From: Pseudomonadota bacterium
GTDB lineage: Bacteria; Pseudomonadota; Gammaproteobacteria; Pseudomonadales; Moraxellaceae
Reading direction: 5' to 3'
DNA length: 64,000 bases
Assembly (NCBI GenBank): GCA_023393635.1
Contig: JAEWKT010000004.1
Coordinates: 15,723-79,722, forward strand
Shown here: positions 42,894 to 51,538 of the stretch, piece after piece
Layout of the letters: every line of letters starts with the position of its first letter
How positions within the stretch are numbered: the first letter of the stretch is position 1
Notes under the pieces: model-generated
Databases searched by the model: none
What the model was told of the DNA's origin: nothing
What the model saw: only the letters and a program-made list of their open reading frames with translations
Made by a program: the position numbers and the translations under genes

Positions 42894-42923
42894 TTGATTT
42901 CACAAGGTGAATCGGGTTATTAT
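42894..42923 (+). promoter_or_regulatory. Sigma-70 promoter of the alpha operon
   Basis: TTGATT (42894-42899), 18-bp spacer, TATTAT (42918-42923), about 60 bp before the rpsM start. Between it and rpsM, CCGCC and GGCGG (about 42924-42950) can pair as a leader hairpin; in E. coli the rpsM leader is the site of S4 feedback control. Confidence 0.5.
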
Positions 42924-42982
42924 CCGCCCCCTCGTATTTGATGAGGCGGTTGATGATCAATTGCCTTTTTGGAGAATAATGA

Positions 42983-43339
42983 ATGGCTCGTATTGCCGGT
43001 GTTAACATTCCGGATAACAAGCACGCTGTCATTTCTTTAACTTACATTTTTGGTGTTGGTCGCCATACTGCTGCAAACATTTTGTCTGCGGTTGGCATTG
43101 CGACTACTACTAAGATTCGTGAGTTAACGGATGCTCAGCTGGATGCGATTCGTGCTGAAGTTGCTAAGGTACCTACCGAAGGCGATCTTCGTCGTGAAAT
43201 TTCCATGAACATTAAACGTTTGATGGATTTAGGCTGCTATCGTGGTCTTCGTCATCGTCGTAGCTTGCCTGTTCGTGGTCAGCGCACCAAAACAAACGCT
43301 CGTACTCGTAAGGGTCCGAAGAAACCGATTAAGAAATAA
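42983..43339 (+). CDS. rpsM: 30S ribosomal protein S13
   Basis: 118 residues with ARIAGVNIPDNKHAVISLTYIFGVGRHTA and the C-terminal GQRTKTNARTRKGPKKPIKK that reaches the P-site tRNA. GGAG lies eight bases before the ATG; an overlapping out-of-frame ATG at 42979 is ignored. First gene of the alpha operon. Confidence 0.98.
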   Translation: MARIAGVNIPDNKHAVISLTYIFGVGRHTAANILSAVGIATTTKIRELTDAQLDAIRAEVAKVPTEGDLRREISMNIKRLMDLGCYRGLRHRRSLPVRGQRTKTNARTRKGPKKPIKK

Positions 43340-43358
43340 TTGTACTGGAAGCTAAAAG

Positions 43359-43745
43359 ATGGCTAAAGATACTCGCACCCGGAAGAAGGTCACGCGGACC
43401 GTCTCTGAAGGGATTGCTCACATTCATGCTTCTTTTAATAACACCATTGTGACTATTACCGATCGTCAAGGTAATGCATTGGCCTGGGCTACCTCTGGTG
43501 GACAGGGCTTCCGTGGGTCTCGTAAATCTACTCCCTTCGCTGCTCAGGTTGCAGCTGAAGTTGCTGGTAAAGCAGCATTGGATTACGGTTTAAAAAATCT
43601 GGAAGTTCTTGTCAAAGGACCAGGTCCAGGTCGTGAGTCTGCGGTACGTGCCTTAGGTGCAGTGGGTTATAAAATTAATAGCATTACCGATGTGACGCCT
43701 ATACCTCACAACGGTTGTCGTCCGCCTAAGAAACGTCGCGTTTAA
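43359..43745 (+). CDS. rpsK: 30S ribosomal protein S11
   Basis: 128 residues (family about 129): AHIHASFNNTIVTITDRQGN and the C-terminal DVTPIPHNGCRPPKKRRV. Part of the mRNA exit channel. Twelve bp before rpsD. Confidence 0.98.
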   Translation: MAKDTRTRKKVTRTVSEGIAHIHASFNNTIVTITDRQGNALAWATSGGQGFRGSRKSTPFAAQVAAEVAGKAALDYGLKNLEVLVKGPGPGRESAVRALGAVGYKINSITDVTPIPHNGCRPPKKRRV

Positions 43746-43757
43746 GGAGACTCATTC

Positions 43758-44381
43758 ATGGCTCGCTATATAGGTCCAAAATGCAAACTCTCCCGCCGCG
43801 AAGGGACAGACCTGCAGTTAAAATCTGGCGTTAAACCTTTTGACGTCAAAACCAAAAAAGCTGGTAAACCACCTGGTCAACATGGCCAAAGTCGTGGGAA
43901 ACAGTCTGAGTATTCGTTACAGTTACGTGAAAAACAAAAAGTACGTCGTATGTACGGTGTGTTAGAGCGTCAATTTAGTAACTACTACAAAGAAGCCGCT
44001 CGTTCTAAAGGTGCAACTGGTGAAAACCTGCTGCAACTATTAGAAAGCCGTCTAGACAACGTGGTATATCGCATGGGCTTCGGTTCAACTCGTGCTGAAG
44101 CGCGTCAGTTGGTGAGCCATCGCAGCATTACCTTGAATGGCCGTCGCGTGAACATCGCGTCTATTCAGGTTAAAACTGGCGATGTGGTTGCTGTACATGA
44201 AGGTGCAAAAAACCAGTTACGTATCAAAAATGCGATTGAGCTTGGTTCTCAGCGTGGCATTCCTGGCTGGATGGATGTTGACCATACCAAACTGGAAGGT
44301 ACGTTTAAAACCGCACCTGATCGTTCCGATCTGCCTGCCGAAATCAACGAAAACTTAATTGTTGAGTACTATTCGCAATAA
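43758..44381 (+). CDS. rpsD: 30S ribosomal protein S4
   Basis: 207 residues (family 205-208). RYIGPKCKLSRREG at the N-terminus and the S4 RNA-binding domain LDNVVYRMGFGSTRAEARQLVSHRSITLNGRRVN (shown by its beginning and end). Assembly initiator of the small subunit; in E. coli it represses the alpha operon. Confidence 0.98.
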   Translation: MARYIGPKCKLSRREGTDLQLKSGVKPFDVKTKKAGKPPGQHGQSRGKQSEYSLQLREKQKVRRMYGVLERQFSNYYKEAARSKGATGENLLQLLESRLDNVVYRMGFGSTRAEARQLVSHRSITLNGRRVNIASIQVKTGDVVAVHEGAKNQLRIKNAIELGSQRGIPGWMDVDHTKLEGTFKTAPDRSDLPAEINENLIVEYYSQ

Positions 44382-44398
44382 TCCTTGAGGTGGCAACT

Positions 44399-45406
44399 AT
44401 GACGCGTACTGCAAACGAGTTTCTTACCCCGCAAGCGATCAAAGTCGATGCGGTGAGTGGAACCTCGGCAAAAGTAATTCTCGAGCCTTTAGAGCGTGGT
44501 TTCGGCCATACTCTAGGTAATGCCTTGCGTCGCATTTTACTGTCTTCCTTACCTGGCGCGGCCGTGGTTGAGGCAGAAGTGGAAGGTGTTGAGCATGAGT
44601 ACAGTACTTTAGAAGGCTTGCAGCAGGACATCGTCGAGCTCTTGCTGAACCTTAAAGGATTGTCGATTAAACTGTTTGAACAGAATGAAGCATATTTGAC
44701 GTTAGATAAACAAGGTCCTGGCGAAGTCACTGCCGCGGATCTGCGTTTACCGCATAACGTTGAAATTGTTAATCCTGATCATGTACTAGCTACCTTGAGC
44801 GCGAATGGTCATTTAAAAATGCGCCTGAAAGTGACTCAAGGTCGCGGTTATGAACCTGCAGATGTGCGTTTTCCTGAAGGGGAAACACGTCCAGTTGGTC
44901 GTTTGCAATTAGATGCAAGCTATAGCCCAATTAAACGTGTGTCTTATACAGTAGAAAATGCCCGTGTTGAGCAGCGTACTGACCTAGACAAGCTGGTTAT
45001 TGATCTGGAGACTAACGGTACGATAGATCCAGAAGAAGCAATTCGTAAAGCAGCAACTATTTTGCAGCAACAGATTGCTATTTTTGTTGATCTACAAAAA
45101 GACCATGCTCCTGAGCCTGTACAGAGCCGCGAAGAGGTTGATCCAATCTTGTTGCGTCCTGTAGATGATCTTGAGCTGACCGTTCGCTCTGCAAACTGTT
45201 TGAAGGCAGAAAATATTTACTACATTGGTGATCTCGTACAACGTACTGAAGTTGAGCTGTTAAAAACGCCTAACTTGGGTAAGAAGTCATTAACCGAGAT
45301 TAAAGATGTGTTGGCTTCCAAAGGCTTGTCGCTTGGCATGCGTTTAGATAATTGGCCACCAGCCAGTTTGCGCGTGGACGACCGTTTTGCCTATCGTAGC
45401 CGTTAA
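44399..45406 (+). CDS. rpoA: RNA polymerase subunit alpha
   Basis: 335 residues, as in Acinetobacter from memory. The N-terminal dimerisation domain has GFGHTLGNALRRILLSSLPG; the C-terminal domain, which binds UP elements and activators, has LTVRSANCLKAENIYYIGDLV and TPNLGKKSLTEIKDVL. The ATG at 44399 follows TTGAGG at eight bases; a GTG nine bases upstream overlaps that site and is rejected. Confidence 0.99.
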   Translation: MTRTANEFLTPQAIKVDAVSGTSAKVILEPLERGFGHTLGNALRRILLSSLPGAAVVEAEVEGVEHEYSTLEGLQQDIVELLLNLKGLSIKLFEQNEAYLTLDKQGPGEVTAADLRLPHNVEIVNPDHVLATLSANGHLKMRLKVTQGRGYEPADVRFPEGETRPVGRLQLDASYSPIKRVSYTVENARVEQRTDLDKLVIDLETNGTIDPEEAIRKAATILQQQIAIFVDLQKDHAPEPVQSREEVDPILLRPVDDLELTVRSANCLKAENIYYIGDLVQRTEVELLKTPNLGKKSLTEIKDVLASKGLSLGMRLDNWPPASLRVDDRFAYRSR

Positions 45407-45424
45407 TTAGTAGGACTATTCACC

Positions 45425-45805
45425 ATGCGTCATCGTAATAGTGGTGTGAAACTAGGTCGTACCAGCAGCCATCGTAAAGCAATGTTTCAAAACATGGCTA
45501 ACTCGCTGTTTGAGCACGAGCTAATCAAGACAACTTTGCCTAAAGCTAAAGAGCTTCGCCGTGTGGCTGAGCCTTTAATTACTTTGGCAAAGCATGACAC
45601 CGTTGCTAACCGTCGTCTGGCTTTTGCCCGTACACGTAGCGCAACGATTGTTGGTAAGTTATTTACTGAGCTTGGCCCTCGTTATAAAGAGCGTCAAGGT
45701 GGTTATTTGCGCGTATTAAAAGCTGGCTTCCGTGCTGGTGATGCTGCGCCAATGGCCTATGTTGAGTTGGTGGATCGCGCCATGACTCAGCCTACTGCTG
45801 AATAA
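45425..45805 (+). CDS. rplQ: 50S ribosomal protein L17
   Basis: 126 residues beginning MRHRNSGVKLGRTSSHRKAM with SLFEHELIKTTLPKAKELRRV, typical of L17. Last gene of the alpha operon, closed by the terminator at 45821. Confidence 0.98.
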   Translation: MRHRNSGVKLGRTSSHRKAMFQNMANSLFEHELIKTTLPKAKELRRVAEPLITLAKHDTVANRRLAFARTRSATIVGKLFTELGPRYKERQGGYLRVLKAGFRAGDAAPMAYVELVDRAMTQPTAE

Positions 45806-45820
45806 GTAGTACAGTATTAG

Positions 45821-45847
45821 AAAAGCCGGCCTTGTGCCGGTTTTTTT
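45821..45847 (+). terminator. Terminator of the alpha operon
   Basis: CCGGC (45826-45830) pairs with GCCGG (45836-45840) around a 5-nt loop, extended by A-T pairs, then seven Ts. It ends the whole ribosomal-protein cluster. Confidence 0.9.
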
Positions 45848-45889
45848 ATGCTATAACAAAACTACTTTTATTTGAGTGATGAATAAACG

Positions 45890-46573
45890 ATGCCGCCGCA
45901 GCTGAAAACCATTGAAATTAATACCGCTTTAGTACCTACACATGCCATTATCTGGTTGCATGGCTTAGGTGCTAATGCCAATGATTTTGTAGATATTATT
46001 CCGTTGCTTGGTTTACCTGCTACTGCTGCTGTGAAGTTTATTTTCCCGAATGCGCCGCAGATTCCAGTGACAGTGAACGCAGGTTATGTGATGCCAGCCT
46101 GGTATGATATTTTAGAAATGAATACGTTGGGGCGTAAGGTTGATCGAGCAGGGATTGACCAAAGTGTTGCACAAATTACGCAGCTAATTGCTCAGCAAAA
46201 CAAGCAAGGCATTGCCACTCATAACATATTCTTGGCGGGTTTTTCACAAGGTGGCGCGATTGATTACCAAGCGGCTTTAACTTATCCAGAACGCTTGGCA
46301 GGCGTGATTGCATTGTCTACTTATATCCCTGATCCTAATCTGCTACAGCAGAAATTCAAGCCCGTACAGCAGCTGTTGCCAGTATTTGTGGCACATGGTT
46401 TATATGATGATGTGGTTGCGCCCAAGCTGGGGGAGCAAGCTTATCAATTGGTTAAACAATTAGGTTGTGATGCCTCATGGCATTCGTATACTATGGCGCA
46501 TAATGTGTGTGCCGAACAGATTTCTGATATTGGGCAATGGTTGACAGAACATTTAAAACAAAAGCTGGACTGA
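45890..46573 (+). CDS. Carboxylesterase/phospholipase-type alpha/beta hydrolase
   Basis: 227 residues of the small esterase family related to EstB and YpfH. Nucleophile Ser119 in GFSQGGA, acid Asp173 or 174 (HGLYDDVV) and His204 (MAHNVC), with the oxyanion segment WLHGLGAN. Substrates are usually short-chain esters or lysophospholipids. Cytoplasmic; single gene directly after the rplQ terminator and before almA. Confidence 0.9.
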   Translation: MPPQLKTIEINTALVPTHAIIWLHGLGANANDFVDIIPLLGLPATAAVKFIFPNAPQIPVTVNAGYVMPAWYDILEMNTLGRKVDRAGIDQSVAQITQLIAQQNKQGIATHNIFLAGFSQGGAIDYQAALTYPERLAGVIALSTYIPDPNLLQQKFKPVQQLLPVFVAHGLYDDVVAPKLGEQAYQLVKQLGCDASWHSYTMAHNVCAEQISDIGQWLTEHLKQKLD

Positions 46574-46618
46574 TGAGAAGCCGTACAATAAATCTAGTAT
46601 TTTTGCTCTAATGTCCCC

Positions 46619-46642
46619 AATTGACATTGACTATTGTCAATT
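46619..46642. promoter_or_regulatory. Palindromic candidate operator at the almA promoter
   Basis: AATTGACA (46619-46626) and TGTCAATT (46635-46642) are perfect 8-bp inverted arms around 8 bp. The right arm and spacer overlap the predicted -35 box of almA, a position expected to block transcription when occupied. The cognate regulator is not in the vicinity. Confidence 0.5.
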
Positions 46643-46655
46643 TAAGGACTATTTT
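46627..46655 (+). promoter_or_regulatory. Sigma-70 promoter of almA
   Basis: TTGACT (46627-46632), 17-bp spacer, TATTTT (46650-46655), giving a transcription start about 25 bp before the almA ATG. Confidence 0.5.
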
Positions 46656-46686
46656 TTGGAAAGATTAACACGGATTATTGACGCAA

Positions 46687-48177
46687 ATGGCTCAACATAT
46701 TGATGTACTAATTATTGGTGCGGGTATTTCAGGCATTGGCATGGCCGCGCATTTGTCAAAGCATTGCCCCAATCGTGACTTTACTATTATTGAGCGTCGG
46801 GAAAGCTTTGGCGGTACCTGGGATTTATTTAAATATCCTGGCATTCGTTCTGATTCGGATATGTCAACTTTTGGTTTTAACTTCAAGCCGTGGCAAAAAG
46901 CCAATGTACTGGCAGATGGCCCATCAATTAAAGGTTATGTAGGCGAGGTCATTGATCAGTTCAAGCTAAAAGAAAAAATTCATTTTAATCATCGGGTGCT
47001 GACGGCCAATTATGACAGTCAGCAAAAGCAATGGTTGGTTGAAATTGAAAATGATCAGGGCAAAAAGCAGACTTGGTCGGCCAATTTTGTGATTGGCTGT
47101 ACTGGTTACTATAATTACGATCAGGGTTTTCAACCTGAATTCCCCAATCAGTCGGCATTTAAGGGTGAATTTATTCATCCACAACACTGGCCAGAAAACC
47201 TGAATTATCGTGGCAAGAAAGTCGTGATTATCGGCAGTGGCGCAACGGCCATTACTTTAGTCCCTGCTATGGCTAAAGGTGGGGCAGAGCATGTCACTAT
47301 GCTGCAGCGTTCACCTACTTATATTGCCTCTATTCCGTCTATTGATTTTGTGTATGAAAAAATGCGCAAAGTGCTGCCAGAAGACCTGGCCTATAAATTA
47401 ACCCGTGCGCGTAATATTGGTGTACAGCGTGCTGTGTATGCGCTGGCACAAAAACAGCCTCAACTGGTACGTAAACTGTTGCTTAAGGCGATTGAAAGGC
47501 AACTGAGGGGTACAGTGGATATGAAGCACTTTACGCCAGATTATAATCCATGGGATCAGCGCCTATGCGTGGTACCTGATGGTGATTTATTTAAAATCCT
47601 GCGCTCAGGTAAGGCCAGTGTAGAAACTGACCAGATTGAAAAAATAACTGAAAATGGCATTTTATTAAAATCTGGTAAGCACTTAGATGCAGATATTATT
47701 GTGTCAGCAACGGGCTTAAATATTCAAATTATGGGCGGTGTTAAGGCGACCATTGACGATAAGCCAATCGATACCTCCAAGCATATGATGTATAAAGGGG
47801 TGCTGCTGAGCGATATTCCCAATATGGCCATGATTATTGGTTACATTAATGCGTCGTGGACCTTAAAGGTAGACATTGCTGCTGAATATATTTGCCGCTT
47901 GCTAAACCATATGGACAAAAATGGCCTGGATGAGGTGGTGGCGCAGGGTGATGCCAGTGAGCTGATAGAAGACACTATTATGGGTCGCCTGTCTTCTGGT
48001 TATATTGCCCGTGCTGCGGATGTTATGCCAAAACAGGGTAAACATGCGCCTTGGCAGATCACTAATAATTATTTGGCTGACCGCAAGGAGCTAAAAAATG
48101 CCGAGTTCAGCGATAGTGTTCTAAAGTTTCATAACCAAAATGATACTCAGGCCCGTAAGCCACGTTTAGCGTCCTGA
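46687..48177 (+). CDS. almA: Flavin-binding monooxygenase, AlmA-type long-chain alkane oxidiser
   Basis: 496 residues. Two dinucleotide motifs: GAGISGIG for FAD near the N-terminus and GSGATA for NADPH in the middle, with the Baeyer-Villiger-type fingerprint FxGxxxHxxxW seen as FKGEFIHPQHW between them. The sequence closely resembles, from memory, AlmA of Acinetobacter, required for growth on long-chain n-alkanes. The ATG at 46687 is preferred to a TTG nine bases earlier. It is a single gene with a palindrome over its promoter and a strong terminator behind it. Nearby acyl-CoA dehydrogenase and acyl-CoA synthetase genes could process the resulting fatty acids. Confidence 0.85.
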   Translation: MAQHIDVLIIGAGISGIGMAAHLSKHCPNRDFTIIERRESFGGTWDLFKYPGIRSDSDMSTFGFNFKPWQKANVLADGPSIKGYVGEVIDQFKLKEKIHFNHRVLTANYDSQQKQWLVEIENDQGKKQTWSANFVIGCTGYYNYDQGFQPEFPNQSAFKGEFIHPQHWPENLNYRGKKVVIIGSGATAITLVPAMAKGGAEHVTMLQRSPTYIASIPSIDFVYEKMRKVLPEDLAYKLTRARNIGVQRAVYALAQKQPQLVRKLLLKAIERQLRGTVDMKHFTPDYNPWDQRLCVVPDGDLFKILRSGKASVETDQIEKITENGILLKSGKHLDADIIVSATGLNIQIMGGVKATIDDKPIDTSKHMMYKGVLLSDIPNMAMIIGYINASWTLKVDIAAEYICRLLNHMDKNGLDEVVAQGDASELIEDTIMGRLSSGYIARAADVMPKQGKHAPWQITNNYLADRKELKNAEFSDSVLKFHNQNDTQARKPRLAS

Positions 48178-48196
48178 TTCTGTTTGAAAGACCGTT

Positions 48197-48236
48197 AAAT
48201 AACGCCAGACTAGCGCTTAGTCTGGCGTTATTTCTA
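48197..48236 (+). terminator. Terminator after almA
   Basis: A 15-bp perfect stem (48197-48211 with 48219-48233) with a 7-nt loop; the 3' arm ends in Ts. The A-rich 5' arm means it may also act on transcripts from the opposite strand. Confidence 0.85.
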
Positions 48237-48281
48237 TATATGGTGGTTATCGGGTTGAGAATTTTTGCTCAATTATCTTTT

Positions 48282-48966
48282 TTAGCTGAAGTTTGCGTCA
48301 GACTTTAAGACAAACCCATGCGTAGCAACCAGCGCATCAAAGTCCAGCTGTAATAAGCTGTCAAAATCTGCTTTAAGGCTGCTATTCTGGGTTTAACCAT
48401 GGCCCGCCAATAAAAAGACCTAATCTAAAGCCCATTAGCCACAAAATAATTCGCCTAACAAAGCTGGTATATTTCCAGTCTGCCCAGTATTGCACACAGT
48501 CGGTAGTGATGAGCAGCTTTGCGGGTTGAATAAGTAAGGCTGCTTTAGGATATTTGGCTGTCGCAAAAATAAAGAAGGTTGCATTTGCAATAGGTGGCTT
48601 GATGTGTGGTGTAATCAGTCGGTCTGGCTGTAAATTTTTATAGGTGTGATGGTCAGGCTGACTCCATAGCTGCGCCTGATAGGTATCACGATAGAACTGA
48701 TCGTCTAAACCATGAAAGTCACCTAATCTGATGATATGCCGTATATTCCCTAGTTGCTCCAGATGAGCTAAGCCATCATCATTCATACGAACTGGGTTAA
48801 CCAGTATTAGTTCCTGATTCTGTTTGATAATAATCATGTTCCGATTCATTCTTAAACCGAAACCGAAACCGAAGTTGATGCTACCGCGTAATAAGTAAAT
48901 ATCTGGGAAAATTTCTATGAGAGGATCGTGAGGAGAAGCAGGGGCGTATCTTTTTTGATGAGACAT
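48282..48966 (-). pseudogene. Frameshifted metallo-hydrolase-like gene (DUF4336-like)
   Basis: From the ATG at 48966 (AAAAGGA upstream) the frame runs to a stop at 48382, giving 194 residues that end abruptly after LFIGGPWL. Immediately past it, the +1 frame continues without a break for 32 residues, SSLKADFDSLLQLDFDALV then ATHGFVLKS, to a stop at 48282. In the metallo-hydrolase relatives I recall, a segment of this kind (LKADF..L..LDFD.L...HG) follows GGPWL directly. A single extra base near 48384 explains both parts. Either the gene is broken, a programmed shift occurs, or the base is a sequencing error. Confidence 0.7.
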
Positions 48967-49134
48967 TATTTATCCTTTTATCGTATGTTTAAATGAATAA
49001 GGTTTTTCTCTGCAACATGAGCTTTGTGGCGTTATTTGTTTTTATAAGTTGTGCGTGCTGGCGCTGCATTGGCTGCGTACACAGTTTTATAAGGCATAAG
49101 AATCATAAAACTTGTTTTATTATCAGTGAATCAC

Positions 49135-49171
49135 AAAAAAATAAGGCCATCATAGAGAGGACAGCCTTATT
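49135..49171 (-). terminator. Terminator after the acyl-CoA dehydrogenase gene
   Basis: On the reverse strand, an 8-bp stem (49140-49147 with 49164-49171) and 16-nt loop are followed by seven Ts. Confidence 0.75.
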
Positions 49172-49190
49172 GTGAAAGAGGGGTGATCTC

Positions 49191-50363
49191 TTACAAAGTA
49201 CGGGAAATCAGCTCTTTCATGATTTCGTTAGTACCTGCATAAATACGGTTTGCACGGTTGTCGATGTATGCACGCGCAATCGGGTACTCCAGCATATAGC
49301 CGTAACCACCATGTAATTGAACGCCTTCATCCACCACTTTAGAGAACAAATCGGACAGTTTATATTTGGCGGCCGCAGCAGCGTCAATACCTAAGGTTCC
49401 TTCAATTTGTAGCTCCATGCAACGGTCAAGGAACGCACGACCCATATCGATTTCGCTACGTAGCTCGGCTAGTTTAAAGCGGGTGTTCTGGAATGAACTG
49501 ATCGCCTTTCCAAAAGCCTTACGCTCTTTGGTGTAGGCCACTGTATGGGCAAAAGCGGCTTCTGCACCTGCCTGACAAATAATAGCAACCAGCATACGTT
49601 CCCATGCCAGCTCTTTCATCAACATGATGAAGCCCATACCTTCCATACCTAATAAATTAGATTTAGGAACACGAACGTTATCAAAGAATAATTCACAAGT
49701 ATCTTGACCTTTCATCCCCACTTTTTTAAGTGGTTTACCTTTGGTGAAGCCTTCGCTGTTGGCATCCATGATCAGTAAAGACAGGTTGTTAGAGCCTTTT
49801 TCAGTTTTACCAGTCTTTACCACCACAACGGCCATATCACATAAATAACCGTTGGTGATAAAGATTTTTGAACCATTAACGATGTAGTCATCACCATCTT
49901 CAACAGCGGTAGTTCTAACACCTTGTAGGTCTGAACCTGTGCCTGGCTCAGTCATTGCAATGGCAGAAACGACTTCACCAGTGGCCATTTTCGGTAACCA
50001 TGTTTTCTTTTGTTCTTCATTACCAAAGTTATTAATGTAGTTGGCAACAATGTCCGAATGCAATGAAAAACCTGTAGCAGAATCACCCGCATACGCTTGT
50101 TCTTCAATGAGAATCATGCTGTATAAGCGGTCTACACCCGAGCCGCCGTACTCTTCAGGCATGGTGGCGCAGAGTAGGCCAAGCTCACCTGCCTTGTTCC
50201 AGAGGTCACGGTCAACGTGTTGTTGTTCTTCATATTTCTCAGTATTTGGTACAACTTCATCGCTATAAAAACGACGTACTGTATCGCGGAAGGCTTCATG
50301 TTCGGCATTGAATAGCTTGCGTGGTAACATGGATGGAATTGGACGAATGACACTGCTGCTCAT
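49191..50363 (-). CDS. Acyl-CoA dehydrogenase
   Basis: 390 residues of the FAD-dependent acyl-CoA dehydrogenase family, first step of beta-oxidation or branched-chain breakdown. Signatures: AIAMTEPGTGSDLQGVRTTA (FAD site), KERKAFGKAISSFQ and LHGGYGYMLEYPIAR. The usual catalytic Glu of medium-chain enzymes (YEGT) is replaced here (YAGT); Glu255 in ELAWERML aligns with the base used by long-chain and isovaleryl-CoA dehydrogenases. That suggests a long-chain or branched substrate. A perfect 12-bp palindrome lies upstream. Single gene with its own terminator. Confidence 0.93.
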   Translation of the reverse strand: MSSSVIRPIPSMLPRKLFNAEHEAFRDTVRRFYSDEVVPNTEKYEEQQHVDRDLWNKAGELGLLCATMPEEYGGSGVDRLYSMILIEEQAYAGDSATGFSLHSDIVANYINNFGNEEQKKTWLPKMATGEVVSAIAMTEPGTGSDLQGVRTTAVEDGDDYIVNGSKIFITNGYLCDMAVVVVKTGKTEKGSNNLSLLIMDANSEGFTKGKPLKKVGMKGQDTCELFFDNVRVPKSNLLGMEGMGFIMLMKELAWERMLVAIICQAGAEAAFAHTVAYTKERKAFGKAISSFQNTRFKLAELRSEIDMGRAFLDRCMELQIEGTLGIDAAAAAKYKLSDLFSKVVDEGVQLHGGYGYMLEYPIARAYIDNRANRIYAGTNEIMKELISRTL

Positions 50364-50406
50364 AATATTCCCTAAACGAGTTTTTAACTAACAAGTGATA
50401 CAAGTT

Positions 50407-50424
50407 TTGACTGTATACAGTTAA
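50407..50424. promoter_or_regulatory. Palindromic candidate operator upstream of acyl-CoA dehydrogenase
   Basis: ACTGTATACAGT (50410-50421) is a perfect 12-bp palindrome; two further pairs match on each side after one mismatch (50407-50424). It is 44-61 bp upstream of the start codon, where a promoter would lie. No regulator assigned. Confidence 0.4.
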
Positions 50425-50599
50425 AAATATTCTGCTTTGTACAACAATGAGTTTTATTGCCAAAAACCCAGTAATTGCTACTGTTTTTGCCAATTTTAAA
50501 GGGGGCTCGGTTGACGAGCTTAACGGCTTTATAAGGCAGGAGCATGCTACAATGTTGTGATAATGCCCAGTGAGTCGTACTGGCGCGTAGGAGAAAAAT

Positions 50600-50866
50600 A
50601 TGGCTGATGACATTAGTTTACATGATCGAAAGGTAATTTATCGCGCACGGCGTGGCTTAAAAGAGCTGGATATTTATTTTGATCCCTATGTGCGCAAGCA
50701 TTATTTAACCGCTCCTGAGGCAGATAAGCTGGCATTTGCTCAGCTGATAGAGCAAGAAGATCCAGATTTGTTGGACTGGTTTATGGCAGTCAGTACGCCA
50801 GAAGATGTTGAAATGGCGCGCATGGTAGAGCAATTAAAAGCAATGGTTTTTGAGCCCAAGCTCTAG
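50600..50866 (+). CDS. sdhE: FAD assembly factor SdhE (YgfY/CptB)
   Basis: 88 residues with the RGxxE motif (R18-G19-L-K-E22) in RARRGLKELD, which defines the SdhE family that helps insert FAD covalently into succinate dehydrogenase and fumarate reductase. Helical bundle, cytoplasmic. AGGAG precedes the ATG. It is followed by a YgfX-like gene, the same pairing as cptB/cptA in enteric bacteria. Confidence 0.92.
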   Translation: MADDISLHDRKVIYRARRGLKELDIYFDPYVRKHYLTAPEADKLAFAQLIEQEDPDLLDWFMAVSTPEDVEMARMVEQLKAMVFEPKL

Positions 50867-50962
50867 CAAGAAAGCAATGCTACATTAATGCTACATTTTA
50901 GCCGAGCTTGCTTTGTTCTGTTACTTCTGGTCTTATAGCCCGTAACAGGGTGCCATGATTTA

Positions 50963-51391
50963 ATGACCATGCTAGTGGATGCACAGATTAAACAGGGAGT
51001 ATTACAGCGGTTATGCTATGTTTTAAGCATGCTGGCTGTCTTATTGCTGATGTTGCTCAGCGGTTTACCCATTATCATAGAAGCTGTGCTTGCTGGCTTG
51101 TTTTTACTCATCAATTATTGGTGGTATAAAGCGTTTATTAAGGCGCAGGCGATTACTGAGATCTGGCAACAAGACAGTAGAATATGGTGCTGGCGCAGTT
51201 TGGATTCCTCTCAATATAAAACAGCCACATTACAGCAAGTTCGTCATTTGGGGCTGGTTATGGTGCTAGATTTTCAGCAAAGAACCACGCATTATCATGT
51301 GGTCATCTGGCGCGATCAAATTAGTCATGCAGAATGGCGCAAGCTCTGTGTATTGACACGCTTAAAACATTTACAACAAAATCTATTCTAA
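50963..51391 (+). CDS. YgfX/CptA-like membrane protein
   Basis: 142 residues: two N-terminal membrane helices (about 18-52) and a soluble C-terminal domain with RIWCWRSLDSSQYK and HVVIWRDQISHAEWRKL, which fits the YgfX (DUF1434) layout. Its place right after sdhE supports the call, since ygfX and ygfY are neighbours in E. coli, where CptA was proposed as a toxin affecting the cytoskeleton. Similarity is weak, so function is not certain. Confidence 0.65.
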   Translation: MTMLVDAQIKQGVLQRLCYVLSMLAVLLLMLLSGLPIIIEAVLAGLFLLINYWWYKAFIKAQAITEIWQQDSRIWCWRSLDSSQYKTATLQQVRHLGLVMVLDFQQRTTHYHVVIWRDQISHAEWRKLCVLTRLKHLQQNLF

Positions 51392-51538
51392 ATAAGCCAA
51401 AAAAATCATTAACTTACAGCAATGCATCAAAACAGGTGTGCTTTTGAGCAGGCGTTGTTTGTATAGTCAATGGATGAGCATTTTGTATTGGCCACCAGAG
51501 CCAGATTATATCCCCTTGATTAAGGAGTACTTCTGATT

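Noticed and set aside
48993..49175. 60-codon open frame on the forward strand with several cysteines
   Set aside because: No ribosome site, and its 3' end runs through the terminator of the acyl-CoA dehydrogenase gene; amino-acid pattern not protein-like.
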